From NCBI RefSeq assembly GCF_012927485.1, contig NZ_JABBPC010000037.1, forward strand, positions 1-64,000: 64,000 nucleotides of DNA, read 5' to 3'. This document shows positions 35,296 through 45,876 of this stretch, piece after piece (position 1 is the stretch's first letter; every line of letters starts with the position of its first letter). Origin of the DNA: Polaromonas sp. Its GTDB lineage: Bacteria; Pseudomonadota; Gammaproteobacteria; Burkholderiales; Burkholderiaceae_C. The notes below the pieces were generated by a model. It did no database searches and was not told the origin of the DNA. It worked only from the letters and a program-made list of their open reading frames with translations. Made by a program: the position numbers and the translations under genes.

Positions 35296-36144
35296 ATGAG
35301 TACCCCAACTTCCACGGTCACGGGCTGCGGTAGCAGTGCCTGCGAATGTGCCGATACCGCGAGCGAGGGTACTCTGGCAACGGCCTGCATCAACGGCATT
35401 GCGCTGCATGAGCCGGGGCACCGCCCGGACAAAACCATGCTGGGCGAATTGGCCTATTCCGAACTGCTGCGGCAGCAGGCGGTGTCGGCGGGGCTGTTGC
35501 CGCGCCACAAAGGGCTGACGGCACCCGCGCTTGGCGAGGCCGAGCGCAAGGTGATCGAGGCCATGGTGGACCGGGAGGTGCTGACGCCTCAGCCCACGGA
35601 GAGTGAATGCCAGCGTTATTACGAGGCCCACCAGCCGCAGTTCGTGGTGGGACAGGCGCTGCATGTGCGGCACATTCTGTTTGCGGTGACGCCGGGCGTG
35701 AATGTCCACGCGTTGACGGTGCATGCTGAAAAGGCGCTGCTGGAGCTGTCGCACAAGGACGTCTCTCCCGACCGTTTTGCGCAACTGGCAGCCGAGCTGT
35801 CTAACTGCCCAACCAGTACGCTGGGCGGCGACCTCGGCTGGATCAGTCCTGACGACTGTGCCCCGGAACTGGCCAACGAACTGTTTCATCAGAAACACTC
35901 GCAGTGGGGTATGGGCGTGCATCCGCGGCTGACCCACACACGCTTTGGTTTTCACATCATCGAGGTGCTGGGTCGCCGCGAGGGCAAGCAGGCACCTTAC
36001 GAGGAAGTACGCGAACGCGTCGAGGTGCAGTTGGCCATGCAATCGCGCGCCCGGGCGCTGCACCAGTACATGACGCTGCTGGTCGGGCAGGCGCTGGTGG
36101 AAGGCGTGGATCTCGAAGGAGTCGATTCGCCTTTGGTGCAATGA
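35296..36144 (+). CDS. NifM/PpiC-type parvulin peptidyl-prolyl isomerase of the nar operon
   Basis: The ATG at 35296 follows GCGAGGAAA, 27 bases after narI. Residues about 1-110 form a SurA/NifM-like helical region with an unusual Cys-rich start (CGSSACECAD, about 10-19). Residues about 125-235 are a parvulin domain (VRHILFAVTPGV, LGGDLGWISPDDCAPELANELF, HTRFGFHIIEVLGR). No signal peptide is seen, so it likely acts in the cytoplasm. Such PPIases commonly end nar operons in betaproteobacteria and are thought to assist NarGH folding; that role is inferred from position. Confidence 0.85.
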   Translation: MSTPTSTVTGCGSSACECADTASEGTLATACINGIALHEPGHRPDKTMLGELAYSELLRQQAVSAGLLPRHKGLTAPALGEAERKVIEAMVDREVLTPQPTESECQRYYEAHQPQFVVGQALHVRHILFAVTPGVNVHALTVHAEKALLELSHKDVSPDRFAQLAAELSNCPTSTLGGDLGWISPDDCAPELANELFHQKHSQWGMGVHPRLTHTRFGFHIIEVLGRREGKQAPYEEVRERVEVQLAMQSRARALHQYMTLLVGQALVEGVDLEGVDSPLVQ

Positions 36145-36228
36145 GCGGATCAGTAAAAGCCGGCGAGTTGGCGACCAAACTGGCGCCACGCTGGCGGACT
36201 CTCTGCGTGCACTCGCTCCGCCGCAAGT

Positions 36229-37215
36229 TCAGCAAAAGTGATCGAACGAGGGGTAGTGGTTGGGCCAGGCTTTTCCCTGACTGTCAATCAACCGCAAGCC
36301 GGCTGCTCGCTCGATACGGCCGACACGAGTGACGGGTGTGCGCGCCTCGCGCGACGCGGACTGCACGGCTTGGCGAGCCGCTACCGCTGCCGTGAAGACC
36401 AGCTCGTAGTCATCGCCCCCCGCTAGCACGCAGCTCAATTGCTGTTCAAAGGAAATAACACCATTAGACCAATCGGGGCGTGTACAGCAAGCCATTAAGC
36501 CAGTCGCAATGGTGGTGTTGATCGTGGCGCCCACATTGGACGCATCCAGGATGTGACGAAGATCGCCGAGAAAACCGTCGCTCACGTCAATCGCCGCCGA
36601 AGCGATGCCCCGCAGTGCTTGGCCCAGCGCGACGCGGGGGGTCGGTTGCTCAAGCCGCTGTCTGGCTTGTTCAAAGACGGCTGGCGGCAAGACTTGCGTG
36701 CCTCGCAGTGTGTCCAAAGCGAGCCGGGCATCGCCTAGCGTGCCGCTTACATACACATCGTCGCCGGCTCTGGCGCCTGAGCGCAGCAGTGCCTGGCTCT
36801 TGCCGTCAATCACGGGCACTTCGCCGAACACGGTGATACAGATAGTGAGCGGCCCTTGCGTGGTGTCGCCGCCGATGAGCTCGCAGCCATGGGCATCGGC
36901 CAGTGCCAGCAGACCGCGCGAGAACGGCGCCAGCCAAGCTTCCTCGGCGCTGGGCAAGGCGAGCGCCAGTGTGAAGGCCAGCGGCGTGGCACCGCAGGCG
37001 GCAAGGTCGCTCAGGTTGACGGCCAGCGCTTTGTGTCCCAGCGCGGCCGGGTCTACGTCGGGTAAAAAGTGTCGACCTTCCACCAGCATGTCGCTGGAAA
37101 TGGCCAGTTGCGTACCCGGTGTCGGCTGCAGCAAAGCGCAGTCGTCGCCCACGCCCAGGGCGGCCCGCGCGGTGGGGCGTGTGAAATAGCGCGCAATCAA
37201 GTCAAATTCACCCAT
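36229..37215 (-). CDS. thiL: Thiamine-monophosphate kinase
   Basis: A 328-residue AIR-synthase-fold kinase phosphorylating thiamine monophosphate to the active diphosphate. Motifs: MGEFDLIARYF start, GVGDDCALL (about 22-30), ISSDMLVEGRHF (about 39-50), NLSDLAACGATP and GGDTTQGPL. The ATG at 37215 matches the family N-terminus; the frame is open 17 codons upstream. It is convergent with the nar operon end. No TPP riboswitch is visible upstream. Confidence 0.93.
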   Translation of the reverse strand: MGEFDLIARYFTRPTARAALGVGDDCALLQPTPGTQLAISSDMLVEGRHFLPDVDPAALGHKALAVNLSDLAACGATPLAFTLALALPSAEEAWLAPFSRGLLALADAHGCELIGGDTTQGPLTICITVFGEVPVIDGKSQALLRSGARAGDDVYVSGTLGDARLALDTLRGTQVLPPAVFEQARQRLEQPTPRVALGQALRGIASAAIDVSDGFLGDLRHILDASNVGATINTTIATGLMACCTRPDWSNGVISFEQQLSCVLAGGDDYELVFTAAVAARQAVQSASREARTPVTRVGRIERAAGLRLIDSQGKAWPNHYPSFDHFC

Positions 37216-37278
37216 GGCGCCGAGCATACAGGCAGTGCGCAAGGCCCAATGCAGGGGCGGGATCACCCCGCGCTGAGT

Positions 37279-38418
37279 TCAGCGCTGTTGAAGGTGTGTC
37301 ACACCGCCGCGAAAGCGCTCGGCCGCCTGCCGGATAACCTCGGCGAGCAGTTGTTCTTCGCCCTGCTTTTCGCGCAGCCAGCGGGCATCGTTGCCGCCGC
37401 GGTCCACGCTGGTCCGCAGCTGGTGAATCGCTCCGCTGGCACCGACGCTGGCCGCATGCTTGGCGATCTGGCTCATGGTCAGGAGAATGTGTTCCCGCAG
37501 CGGCATGTGGCCGCCCGTGGCAGGGTCCACATAAACCGCTTCGAGGCCAAAGCGGCAAGCTTGAAAGCGGTTGTAGTTGTAGACCAAGTAGTCGTCTTCG
37601 GTCGGCATGAAAGGATGCTCGTGCATGAACCATGACGCCAGCGACTGCACGAAACCGGACAGCGCGGCGGCCCGCTCCACGGTAAGCGGCGTGTCGAACA
37701 CCCGGATCTCGATGGTTCCGAACTCGGGCTTTGGCCGGATGTCCCAGTAAAAATCCTTCATGCTCTTGACGACGCCGGTGTGTGTCATTTTGTCGAAGTA
37801 CACGGTGAAGTCCTCCCAGGTCAAGGCAAACGGAGCCCGGCCCGACAGCGGAAAAGCAAACACAGAATTGAGCCGCGCTGAATCAAATGCGGTGTCCTGA
37901 CCCTGCACATAAGGCGAGGAGGCTGACAAGGCAATGAAATGCGGGATGTAACGCGACATGCGGTGCAGCGTGAGCAGCGCACTGTCGGCGTCCGGACAAC
38001 CCACATGCACGTGCTGACCAAAAATGGTGAACTGTTTAGAGAGATAGCCGTAGAGTTCGGATAACTCGCGGAAGCGAGGCTTGTCATAAATCCTGCGCTC
38101 GTGCCACTGCTGGAATGGGTGGGTGCCCCCGCCCACCACGGCGATATTGAGCTTGTCGGCGCTTTTTACCAGAGCGTCGCGGATTTGTGAAAGCTGGCCC
38201 AGCACCTCCGAGGACGACTGGCACACATCCGTGGAAATTTCAATCATGCTCGACGTCATCTCGGGCACCACGGCGCCGGGCAGCGGCGTCTTGGTCATCA
38301 GCCGCAGCATGTCTTCGGCGTAGGGGGCAAGGTCATAGTCGTGCGTGTTCACGAGCTGTAGCTCAAGCTCGACGCCCAGTGACAGGGCGGCTGATTTTTG
38401 GAACGGCTCAAGACTCAT
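37279..38418 (-). CDS. ybdK: YbdK-family carboxylate-amine ligase
   Basis: A 379-residue protein of the GCS2 glutamate-cysteine ligase family (weak gamma-glutamylcysteine ligase activity in E. coli YbdK). Motifs: [10 protein letters not shown] (about 14-23), the [15 protein letters not shown] segment (about 50-65), [19 protein letters not shown] and [11 protein letters not shown]. Its start overlaps the antiporter gene stop by 11 bases, so the two are co-transcribed. Confidence 0.9.
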   Translation of the reverse strand: MSLEPFQKSAALSLGVELELQLVNTHDYDLAPYAEDMLRLMTKTPLPGAVVPEMTSSMIEISTDVCQSSSEVLGQLSQIRDALVKSADKLNIAVVGGGTHPFQQWHERRIYDKPRFRELSELYGYLSKQFTIFGQHVHVGCPDADSALLTLHRMSRYIPHFIALSASSPYVQGQDTAFDSARLNSVFAFPLSGRAPFALTWEDFTVYFDKMTHTGVVKSMKDFYWDIRPKPEFGTIEIRVFDTPLTVERAAALSGFVQSLASWFMHEHPFMPTEDDYLVYNYNRFQACRFGLEAVYVDPATGGHMPLREHILLTMSQIAKHAASVGASGAIHQLRTSVDRGGNDARWLREKQGEEQLLAEVIRQAAERFRGGVTHLQQR

Positions 38419-39667
38419 GGGCGGGTACTGATGAGGGGCCGCGTGACAGCGGCGCCCAGGGTTTTGAACTTTCTCCGGCGCGGTAGATGGCCACTGTGGC
38501 CAACATCGCTCCCAGCACCTCCATCAGCAAAATGGCGGGCAAGGCCACGCCCGCGATCTGGCGCCCGAACGTGGCGGAGGCGGCGACATACTGTGAAACC
38601 AGCAGCAGCGCCACCGAGGACATCGGCGACATTGCGCAACCGACCCACAAGGCTTGCTTCCAGCTGGTACCGCTGCCGACATTGCCAAGTGCAACGCCGA
38701 AAATTTTGGCCACTATCCGCGCCAGAATCAGTGCCGCGACCAGGGTGGCCACCGGGCGTCGCCAGTCGGCTTGCGCAGCCACCACCGATACCAGCACAAA
38801 CATCAGCATGGTGAGCATGGAAGATGCGGTGCCCATTTGGCGCGGCCATGACCAGGGACGCGGATTCAGCTGCTTGAGGAGCATGCCCCCCAGCAGCGCG
38901 GCCAGCGGTGCCGATCCGCCAAAATGGGCCGCCAGCGCAGCCCCCGCGGCGATCAGTGCAAGCAGCAAAATTGCGGTGTTTTCGCTGGTGGGGCTCATCA
39001 CGCGCAGGGCGATCCGCAGGGTCAGCGCCAGCACGGCCCCCACCACCACCGACAAGCCGAGGACGACAAGCACCGGATAGAGCGTGCTCGACAGGCCGGC
39101 TTCTCCCCGGGGCATCATGCCGGCGCGGGCACTGCACAGGGTAAGGGCATACAAGGTGCTGAGCGTGGACAGCACCAGCGCGCGCTCCGTCACAGGGCCG
39201 GCAGCATGCGTGTCCATGGCGACGCGGGACAGCACCGCCGGCGACGCGGCCATTGCCAGCAAAGCAAGCGATTCGGCGACGACTATGTTCACGCCCAGCC
39301 TTATCAATACCCAATGAACCAGAAAGTAGGTCAATGCGGATTCGGCCACGCTTTGTACCAGCACCATGGGGTTATGGCGAAACCAGCGCAACGGAATACG
39401 GCCACCGGCCTCGAACAGCACCACCGCCACGCCGAGTTCCAGCAGAAAAAGCCCGATTCCTTGCAACGGCCAGACCGCCCCAGTGAAGCCGGCCAGACCA
39501 GCGAAGGCGCCCACGATCGAATAGCCGATCACCTTGGGCAGGCCGGTGTAGCGGTTGATGAGATGGCCGGCAGCGGCGGCAATCGCCAGCAAAATAGACC
39601 ACTGGACGGTTGGCAATCCAGCGGACGGTTTGATCCATTCAGCCCAGATGGCCAAAATTTCGTTCAT
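38408..39667 (-). CDS. CPA2-type cation:proton antiporter (Kef-like membrane domain)
   Basis: A 419-residue membrane protein with about 12 hydrophobic segments (Na_H_Exchanger, PF00999). The [16 protein letters not shown] and [16 protein letters not shown] segments near the N-terminus match the Kef/CPA2 pattern. No TrkA-N or USP regulatory domain is attached, so it is shorter than KefB/KefC. The transported ion is unknown. Coupling to a YbdK-type ligase is interesting because Kef systems are glutathione-gated; the functional link is inferred. Confidence 0.85.
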   Translation of the reverse strand: MNEILAIWAEWIKPSAGLPTVQWSILLAIAAAAGHLINRYTGLPKVIGYSIVGAFAGLAGFTGAVWPLQGIGLFLLELGVAVVLFEAGGRIPLRWFRHNPMVLVQSVAESALTYFLVHWVLIRLGVNIVVAESLALLAMAASPAVLSRVAMDTHAAGPVTERALVLSTLSTLYALTLCSARAGMMPRGEAGLSSTLYPVLVVLGLSVVVGAVLALTLRIALRVMSPTSENTAILLLALIAAGAALAAHFGGSAPLAALLGGMLLKQLNPRPWSWPRQMGTASSMLTMLMFVLVSVVAAQADWRRPVATLVAALILARIVAKIFGVALGNVGSGTSWKQALWVGCAMSPMSSVALLLVSQYVAASATFGRQIAGVALPAILLMEVLGAMLATVAIYRAGESSKPWAPLSRGPSSVPAHES

Positions 39668-39899
39668 AGGCGTTTGTCTCCATTGAGGTCAGAACTTCTG
39701 CAGCGATGTCTGTCGCTGCGGCGGGGTGAATAGTGAATGGCGGATGGCGCGGTAACGTTGGTTAGCCATGACGGCCCCAAGATCGGCAGTGAGAACCGGA
39801 GCCCAGCAGAGGGCAAAACGTGCCTCACAACTTTACAGCCACTACGCCAGTAGGACTGTAGGACAAGTTTGAGGATTGTGCGCCTCTTTTATGGCGGCA

Positions 39900-41879
39900 C
39901 TATTCAGGCACGAAGAAGCTGCGTGGATGGCTGTACCAGCGCGCCCAGATGGCCGAACGAATTCGGGCGCGGTTTACCCTGCTGACGTTATGGGCCTGCA
40001 GGGCCAATCGGAACGCAAAGTAAAAACTCACCACCAGATTGAGCGCGCCAATCAGCGGGATCGCCGCGATGCACCACCAGATCGCGGGATGTCTGAAGGC
40101 GTCCAGCCCGAGCGAAGCGCCGGCCGCAGCCAGTTGTCCCGTCGAGAGCGTGACGTGACGCGCCTCGAGCTCCAACCCGAAGAAGCCGGTAAACGCCGGG
40201 ATCAGGCCCAACATCAAGCCCAAGGCAATATTCGAAGCGAAGCCCGAAATGTTTTTTCGCATGAAGAGCGACCAGCGTGCAGCGCGTTCGGTTCCCAACA
40301 TGGCGGTAATGCGTGGGTTGTGGCGCATGGCCGAACCCAGGCGGTGAAGTACAAACCAGTTTTCTGCCCAGCCCGCCATCAATCCGGCCGCAAAAAGAAT
40401 CCCGCCGGTAAAAGCGGCCCACAACAGCGTCGGGCCGAGCAGCGTCAGTGTCGTCAAGACATGCTGGGCGTTGGCCGTGCTAATCATGGGATGACCCAGC
40501 AGCAGTTGAATCAGCGTGTTGACCAACAGCACGCTGGGCACCACCATAAATACATTGCCAAACACAGCCGCCACCTGGGAGCGCACCAGGTGAGTGACCT
40601 CATCGACAAAGGAATGGACGGCTTCTGCCGAGTCGATATCCTTCAGTTTTGCCGCCATGGCCGGCGCGGTCATGGCGGGTTGTTTGGTGGCCAGCGTGAA
40701 ATGCAGCAGCTGGATCAGAATGAAGGTGCCCGCGTAGGCGATGCTGGACCAAAAACCGCTCCAAAAGGCAGACAGGCCGATCCCAACCACTATGAATTTG
40801 AGCAAGGTTGTCAGGGCGGTGACCGCCCCGCCGCCCATGGCCTTGCCGAGCATTTCGCGGTACTCGCCGCGGTTGCGGGTAAGGTAGGTTTCGCCAGTTT
40901 CGGCGCTGCGTTCGGCTATCTTTGCCGAGAGCAGTGTGGAATTGGCGCCGATCAGTGCGCCTATGCTCTTGCTTTCTTGCCAGGTAATGACACGACGCGC
41001 GAGGAGCTTGCAGGCGGCCACAGCCGGTTTGGGCGAGGTCAGACTGTCGAGCAGCTCGCGTACGCGCACGATGCGCTCCCGCAACTGCCGCAAACGGAAC
41101 ACCATGCCGACCGAAATTCCGTTCTCCTCCAAATGGGTGTAGACGCTGTTGACGGCTTGGCGGCAGGCGTCCAGATGCTCCCGATACTGCACGATGGCCG
41201 CCTGGAGCTGCAGATCGTCCTGATTGAGGTCGCGGTCGGGGCGAAAAAACACGCGGCCTAATTCTTCCACGTCCGCGGCCAGGGCATGAAACGCCTGCGA
41301 GTTGTGGGTGGCATCGTTCATGCGCAAACGAAGCTCATGGGCGAAACCAGTTGCCTGGATTTGCGCAGTGCAGTAAGTGAGGGCGTCCAAAAGGCTGTGT
41401 TGCCAGTGCAGCGTGTCGCGCTCAGGACTAGCCGACAGCAGCCGGGTCAGCTGAACGATTTGCGACTCGTCCAGCGCGGTCAGCCACTGTGCATCAAAAC
41501 GTGTCGGGGCCACCAACGGAAACAGCTCGGACGCGTCGACGGTTTCGGGCGTACCAGGCAGTAGTTTGCGGCGTAAGCGCTCGGCCAGTTCGCTTACAAA
41601 GGCCGTCCGCGGCGCGAAGCCAAAATCAGCCAGCAGGGGGGTGATGTCGACAGTCTGGATCAGCGTTTGCCACCAGGCCTGGAGTCGGTCTTGCAAAGCA
41701 GGCTGCCTTTGGACCGCGTCGATAAAGGTCTGGCACCGCGCTACTGCGGCCTGAGGTGAGGTCTGGTCGCCGCGAATCCACTCAAACAGTTTGATCAGCC
41801 AGACGTGGCGCTGGGCCAGGCCGGCGTCCGGGTCGAGCGAATTAAGCAGCGCGGGAAGATCCCTCATCGGCAGCTTCAA
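39900..41879 (-). CDS. Gcr-type PF10136 membrane protein (named site-specific recombinase)
   Basis: A 659-residue protein matching the family often labelled 'site-specific recombinase Gcr'. The N-terminal 320 residues are helical and soluble. The C-terminal half has six or more membrane segments (VTALTTLLKFIVVGIGLSAF, FILIQLLHFTLA, VFGNVFMVVPSVLLVN, LGPTLLWAAFTGGILFAAGL and others). No tyrosine- or serine-recombinase motif is visible, and a membrane protein is an unlikely recombinase; true function unknown. ATG 41879 overlaps the apaG stop by 4 bases, a pairing conserved in Comamonadaceae-like genomes. Confidence 0.82.
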   Translation of the reverse strand: MKLPMRDLPALLNSLDPDAGLAQRHVWLIKLFEWIRGDQTSPQAAVARCQTFIDAVQRQPALQDRLQAWWQTLIQTVDITPLLADFGFAPRTAFVSELAERLRRKLLPGTPETVDASELFPLVAPTRFDAQWLTALDESQIVQLTRLLSASPERDTLHWQHSLLDALTYCTAQIQATGFAHELRLRMNDATHNSQAFHALAADVEELGRVFFRPDRDLNQDDLQLQAAIVQYREHLDACRQAVNSVYTHLEENGISVGMVFRLRQLRERIVRVRELLDSLTSPKPAVAACKLLARRVITWQESKSIGALIGANSTLLSAKIAERSAETGETYLTRNRGEYREMLGKAMGGGAVTALTTLLKFIVVGIGLSAFWSGFWSSIAYAGTFILIQLLHFTLATKQPAMTAPAMAAKLKDIDSAEAVHSFVDEVTHLVRSQVAAVFGNVFMVVPSVLLVNTLIQLLLGHPMISTANAQHVLTTLTLLGPTLLWAAFTGGILFAAGLMAGWAENWFVLHRLGSAMRHNPRITAMLGTERAARWSLFMRKNISGFASNIALGLMLGLIPAFTGFFGLELEARHVTLSTGQLAAAGASLGLDAFRHPAIWWCIAAIPLIGALNLVVSFYFAFRLALQAHNVSRVNRARIRSAIWARWYSHPRSFFVPE

Positions 41880-42271
41880 TGCAACACCCGGCTGGGCCGG
41901 CTGTTGCCCTGGTTTGCCTCCAAAACAAACATCGGAATGGCGACCTCAAAACGTTCGCCATCCTCGGCGACACAGAAAAAGCTGCCGTGCATGGTGCCGC
42001 TGGCCGTGCGCAGGCGGGAGCCGCTGGTGTACTGGAACGACTCACCCGGTTTGAGCAGCGGCTGATGGCCTACCACCCCGAGCCCCTTCACTTCTTCCGT
42101 GTGACCATTGGCGTCGTTGATGAGCCAATGGCGTGAAATCAGCTGGCTCGCGACATCACCGGTGTTGGTGACCGTTACGGTATACGAAAATCCATAGACG
42201 GCATCTTCTGGTACGGATTGGTCAGGCAGGTATTGGGGGGTGACTTCGCAAGAAAATTGGTATTTGGGCAT
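41876..42271 (-). CDS. apaG: ApaG domain protein
   Basis: A 131-residue fibronectin-III-like protein with the ApaG signature: [27 protein letters not shown] and [25 protein letters not shown]...GTMHGSF. The ATG at 42271 gives the usual length; a TTG 8 codons upstream is possible. ApaG proteins are linked to Co2+/Mg2+ homeostasis and diadenosine tetraphosphate in enterobacteria. It is divergent from rpe and coupled to the gene downstream. Confidence 0.93.
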   Translation of the reverse strand: MPKYQFSCEVTPQYLPDQSVPEDAVYGFSYTVTVTNTGDVASQLISRHWLINDANGHTEEVKGLGVVGHQPLLKPGESFQYTSGSRLRTASGTMHGSFFCVAEDGERFEVAIPMFVLEANQGNSRPSRVLH

Positions 42272-42375
42272 GGCAAAAAAATCGGTTGGCTTCAAATTCC
42301 ATGTTAACCGCCCGGATCAGCGGCGCCCAAACGGCGCCAGATGCCCCTACGCCAGCTTGCTGCGACAATTCAGCA

Positions 42376-43077
42376 ATGAGTACCACCACGCTGCCTACAT
42401 TCCGGATTTCTCCGTCCATTTTGTCCGCCGACTTTGCCCGCTTGGGCGATGAGCTCAAGGCCGTTATTGCGGCGGGGGCTGACTGGATCCACTTCGACGT
42501 GATGGACAACCATTACGTGCCCAACCTGACGTTTGGCCCCATGATTTGCCATGCGTTGAAGCCACACGCCAAAAACGCCGACGGTTCGGCGGTGCCGATT
42601 GACGTCCATCTGATGGTGCAGCCTGTGGATGCGCTGGCCGCCGCGTTTGCCGATGCTGGCGCGGACCTGATCAGCTTTCATCCCGAGGCGACCGGCCATG
42701 TGCACCGCAGCGTGCAGGCCATCAAAGCCAAGGGGTGCAAAGCCGGGCTGGTGTTCAATCCGGCCTCGTCGCTGGAGGTACTGGACTGGGTTATCGACGA
42801 CATCGACCTGATTCTGATCATGAGCGTCAACCCCGGCTTCGGTGGTCAGAGTTTCATTGATTCGGCGCTGCGAAAAATTGAACAAGCAAGAAAACGCATT
42901 GACGCGTCCGGCAGAGACATTCGACTGGAAGTGGACGGCGGCATCAAGATCGACAACATAGCACGCGTGGCCTCGGCCGGGGCAGATACCTTTGTCGCCG
43001 GAAGCGCCATATTTGGTCAGCCTAATTACCGGACTGTGATCGATGCGATGCGGAATGCGCTGGCGCGCAGTTTGTGA
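42376..43077 (+). CDS. rpe: Ribulose-phosphate 3-epimerase
   Basis: A 233-residue TIM-barrel enzyme interconverting ribulose-5-P and xylulose-5-P. Motifs: [34 protein letters not shown] (metal-binding His/Asp), [31 protein letters not shown] and EVDGGI near the end. The start at 42376 gives family length; an upstream extension overlaps apaG. In many proteobacteria rpe is followed by gph and trpE; here trpE lies 17.8 kb away. Confidence 0.96.
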   Translation: MSTTTLPTFRISPSILSADFARLGDELKAVIAAGADWIHFDVMDNHYVPNLTFGPMICHALKPHAKNADGSAVPIDVHLMVQPVDALAAAFADAGADLISFHPEATGHVHRSVQAIKAKGCKAGLVFNPASSLEVLDWVIDDIDLILIMSVNPGFGGQSFIDSALRKIEQARKRIDASGRDIRLEVDGGIKIDNIARVASAGADTFVAGSAIFGQPNYRTVIDAMRNALARSL

Positions 43078-43206
43078 AAGGGCACTAAAAGGCGGATGAT
43101 GCCAGTGGAGAATCGCGGCGCTTAGCGGATTTCAGTATCAGGCAGCCGGCACTTGTCAGCGTGGTTCAAAATGCGAGTGCTTTCACAACACATCCAAAGA
43201 GACACT

Positions 43207-44526
43207 ATGAGTACAGACGCTTCCGCTAACGCATCGGCTTCCGTTCCGCACTACACAGCGGCAGAAAAACGGCACCGTATTTTTTCGATTGTGGCGGCCT
43301 CCTCGGGCAACCTGGTCGAATGGTTCGACTTCTACGTCTATGCGTTCAGTGCGCTTTACTTTGCGCCGGCGTTTTTTCCCAAGTCCGACCCGACCGCGCA
43401 GCTGCTCAACACGGCGGGCGTCTTCGCGGCGGGTTTCCTGATGCGGCCAATCGGCGGCTGGCTGTTCGGTCGTATTGCCGACCGCAAAGGCCGCAAGATA
43501 TCGATGGTGACGTCCGTCGCGATGATGTGCGGCGGCTCGCTCTTGATCGCTTGCCTGCCAACCTATGCCAGTATTGGTGCCTGGGCGCCCTTTCTGCTGC
43601 TGGTCGCGCGTTTATTTCAGGGCCTTTCGGTCGGCGGCGAATATGGCACGACCGCCACCTATATGAGCGAAGTCGCGCTGCGCGGTCAGCGTGGCTTCTT
43701 CTCGTCATTTCAGTACGTGACGCTGATCGGCGGCCAGTTATTGGCGGTGCTGGTGGTGGTCGTGCTGCAGCAGTTGCTGAGCAACGACGAGCTCAAGGCC
43801 TGGGGCTGGCGCATTCCGTTCGTGATCGGTGCCCTCACGGCCGTGGTAGCACTTTACCTGCGCCGATCCCTCACCGAAACGGTGCGCGCCGACAGCCTCG
43901 TCAATAAAGAAGCCGGTACGATTGCTGGCCTGTTCAAGCACCACAAGGCCGCCTTCTTCACGGTGCTGGGTTACACGGCAGGCGGCTCGCTGATTTTCTA
44001 CACCTTTACTGTCTACATGCAGAAGTATCTGGTCAATTCGGCCGGGATGTCGATCAAGACCGCAAGCGGCATCATGACCTTCGCGCTGTTCATTTACATG
44101 TGCCTGCAGCCGCTGTTCGGCGCGCTGTCGGACCGCATTGGCCGTCGCAACAACATGCTGCTGTTTGGCGCTCTGGGCGCGCTCGCGACGGTGCCGATCA
44201 TGAGCACGCTGCATCAGGTGACCAACCCCTTCATCGCGTTCTTTCTGATTATTCTGGCCCTCGCGATCGTGAGTTTTTACACTTCCATCAGCGGCATCGT
44301 GAAAGCTGAAATGTTTCCCCCTGAAGTTCGCGCGCTGGGCGTCGGTTTGGCGTATGCCGTGGCGAATGCGATCTTCGGCGGTTCGGCGGAATATGTTGCG
44401 CTCGGGCTCAAGTCGATCGGTTACGAGTCAGCTTTCTTTTGGTACGTGACCGTGATGATGGTGATTGCTTTCCTCGTCGCCCTGCGCTTGCCGCGACAGC
44501 CGAGTTACCTCCACGACGACCACTAG
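43207..44526 (+). CDS. MHS-family MFS transporter (alpha-ketoglutarate permease-like)
   Basis: A 439-residue inner-membrane proton symporter with 12 predicted segments. MHS-subfamily features: [14 protein letters not shown] in TM1, [19 protein letters not shown] in the TM2-3 loop, [20 protein letters not shown], and the second-half loop [11 protein letters not shown]. It is closest in feel to KgtP/dicarboxylate permeases, but the substrate cannot be fixed. ATG 43207 follows AAGAGAC; an upstream extension lacks a site. It is the first gene of the block separating rpe from trpE. Confidence 0.88.
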   Translation: MSTDASANASASVPHYTAAEKRHRIFSIVAASSGNLVEWFDFYVYAFSALYFAPAFFPKSDPTAQLLNTAGVFAAGFLMRPIGGWLFGRIADRKGRKISMVTSVAMMCGGSLLIACLPTYASIGAWAPFLLLVARLFQGLSVGGEYGTTATYMSEVALRGQRGFFSSFQYVTLIGGQLLAVLVVVVLQQLLSNDELKAWGWRIPFVIGALTAVVALYLRRSLTETVRADSLVNKEAGTIAGLFKHHKAAFFTVLGYTAGGSLIFYTFTVYMQKYLVNSAGMSIKTASGIMTFALFIYMCLQPLFGALSDRIGRRNNMLLFGALGALATVPIMSTLHQVTNPFIAFFLIILALAIVSFYTSISGIVKAEMFPPEVRALGVGLAYAVANAIFGGSAEYVALGLKSIGYESAFFWYVTVMMVIAFLVALRLPRQPSYLHDDH

Positions 44527-44817
44527 ACCGGTTCAAACTTCGATTGGACCTTGCCGTTCAGTGCGTCTGCTGACAAAAATGCCAACAGAGGAGCCTCCCG
44601 CAAGGGAACACCGGCTTTATAATCTGCGCTTCCAGCCAGCCGAACGTCGATAGCGCAAGGTGTTCGGCAGTCGCAAGCAATTCCAGCAGATCGGAATGTC
44701 TCCGCTTGCGAGCGCTGAACCTGAGCAGTGGGTCGATGGCCGCGTAGTTATCGCAAAGCAAGGGCTTTGTCACGGCATCCACGGGGCGCGTTTCGATCCA
44801 GTCCAGGAGCAGCATTG
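44527..44817. other. Intergenic region before hflK, no confident gene
   Basis: This is 291 bases. A perfect TATAAT at 44618-44623 could be a -10 element for hflK, but the matching -35 position is poor. A 91-codon minus-strand frame (44558-44833) overlaps the hflK start, lacks a ribosome site and resembles nothing recognised. Confidence 0.3.
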
Positions 44818-45876
44818 ATGTCACGAAGTCCAATGGACGCAGATTCTGCGGCCACCTCAGGCCGCAGGGCGCATTCGTCCACCCTAGTGGGTATGGTCCA
44901 GTGGGTTAGATACTACATTCAGCTGCTCGGATTGCGCGGTAAGGGCTTGTTTCTGGTCCTCGCGCTGCTGGTTTTCGCCTGGATCAACGCGGGCATTTAC
45001 AAGGTGCAGCCCGATGAGCAAGGCATTGTGTTGCGCTTCGGAAAATGGGTTGACACCACAGGTCCGGGCTTGCACTACCACCTTCCGTACCCGATCGACA
45101 CGGTGTTGTTCCCGAAGGTCACGCAGGTTAACCAGCTCCAGTTAGGCAGCGGTCCGGCCTCGCTCTCAAGCGGGCAGGACGAATCTTCCCGGGAACGGCA
45201 GATGTTAACGGGGGATGAAAACATCGTCGAAGCAGGGTGCGCCGTCATGTGGCGCATCAAGGACGCAGGTCAGTACCTGTTCAAAATCCAAAACGCCGAG
45301 GCAGCGCTGAAAATAAGCGCGGAAAGCGCGTTGCGTGAAGTCATCGGACGCACACCGATCCAGGCGGCGATGTCCGACAAACGCCAGCAGATCGCTGATC
45401 AGACACGCGATTTGCTTCAATCACTGCTCGATAAGCAGAACTCGGGCATTCAAGTGACCCAAGTGCAATTGCAACGCGTCGATCCCCCCGCCGCAGTCAT
45501 CGATGCTTTCAATGACGTGCAGCGCGCGCGCGCCGATCAGGAGCGTGCCCGCAATGAGGCTGAGGCGTATGCCAATGACATCCTCCCGCGCGCGCGCGGC
45601 GAAGCCTCGCATATCAACCAGGAAGCCGAGGCCTATAAATCTCAAGCGGTTAACCTGGCCGATGGTGATGCCAAGAGCTTCCTGGCGGTCTATGCGAGTT
45701 ATGCCAAGGCCAAAGACGTCACGGCATGGCGGCTTTACATGGAAGGCATCGACGAGGTGCTGAAAAAAGCGACCCGGGTCATCGTCGATACGTCGGGCAA
45801 GGGAGTCTCGGGCGTAGTGCCTTACCTTCCGCTCACCGACAAGGTAAAACCCGCCAGCAAGGACGGTGTGAAATGA
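44818..45876 (+). CDS. hflK: HflK-like SPFH-domain protein (paralogue)
   Basis: A 352-residue membrane-anchored prohibitin/stomatin (SPFH) protein. An N-terminal TM at about 40-60 is followed by YKVQPDEQGIVLRFGKWVDTTGPGLHYHLPYPIDTV and a long helical region with the ARNEAEAYANDILPRARGEA pattern of HflK. It starts at ATG 44818 after AGGAGC. With HflC it normally forms a cage around FtsH, controlling proteolysis at the inner membrane. The usual hflX-hflK-hflC context is absent, so this is likely a second copy. Confidence 0.9.
   Translation: MSRSPMDADSAATSGRRAHSSTLVGMVQWVRYYIQLLGLRGKGLFLVLALLVFAWINAGIYKVQPDEQGIVLRFGKWVDTTGPGLHYHLPYPIDTVLFPKVTQVNQLQLGSGPASLSSGQDESSRERQMLTGDENIVEAGCAVMWRIKDAGQYLFKIQNAEAALKISAESALREVIGRTPIQAAMSDKRQQIADQTRDLLQSLLDKQNSGIQVTQVQLQRVDPPAAVIDAFNDVQRARADQERARNEAEAYANDILPRARGEASHINQEAEAYKSQAVNLADGDAKSFLAVYASYAKAKDVTAWRLYMEGIDEVLKKATRVIVDTSGKGVSGVVPYLPLTDKVKPASKDGVK

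Noticed and set aside
36145..37270. TPP riboswitch associated with thiL
   Set aside because: No CTGAGA/ACCTGA-type core upstream of the thiL start at 37215.
39900..41879. Gcr gene as evidence of a mobile element
   Set aside because: Despite the family name, the protein is a multi-pass membrane protein without recombinase motifs and sits in a housekeeping context.
44558..44833. Minus-strand 91-codon frame before hflK
   Set aside because: Overlaps the hflK start, lacks a ribosome site and resembles no known protein.
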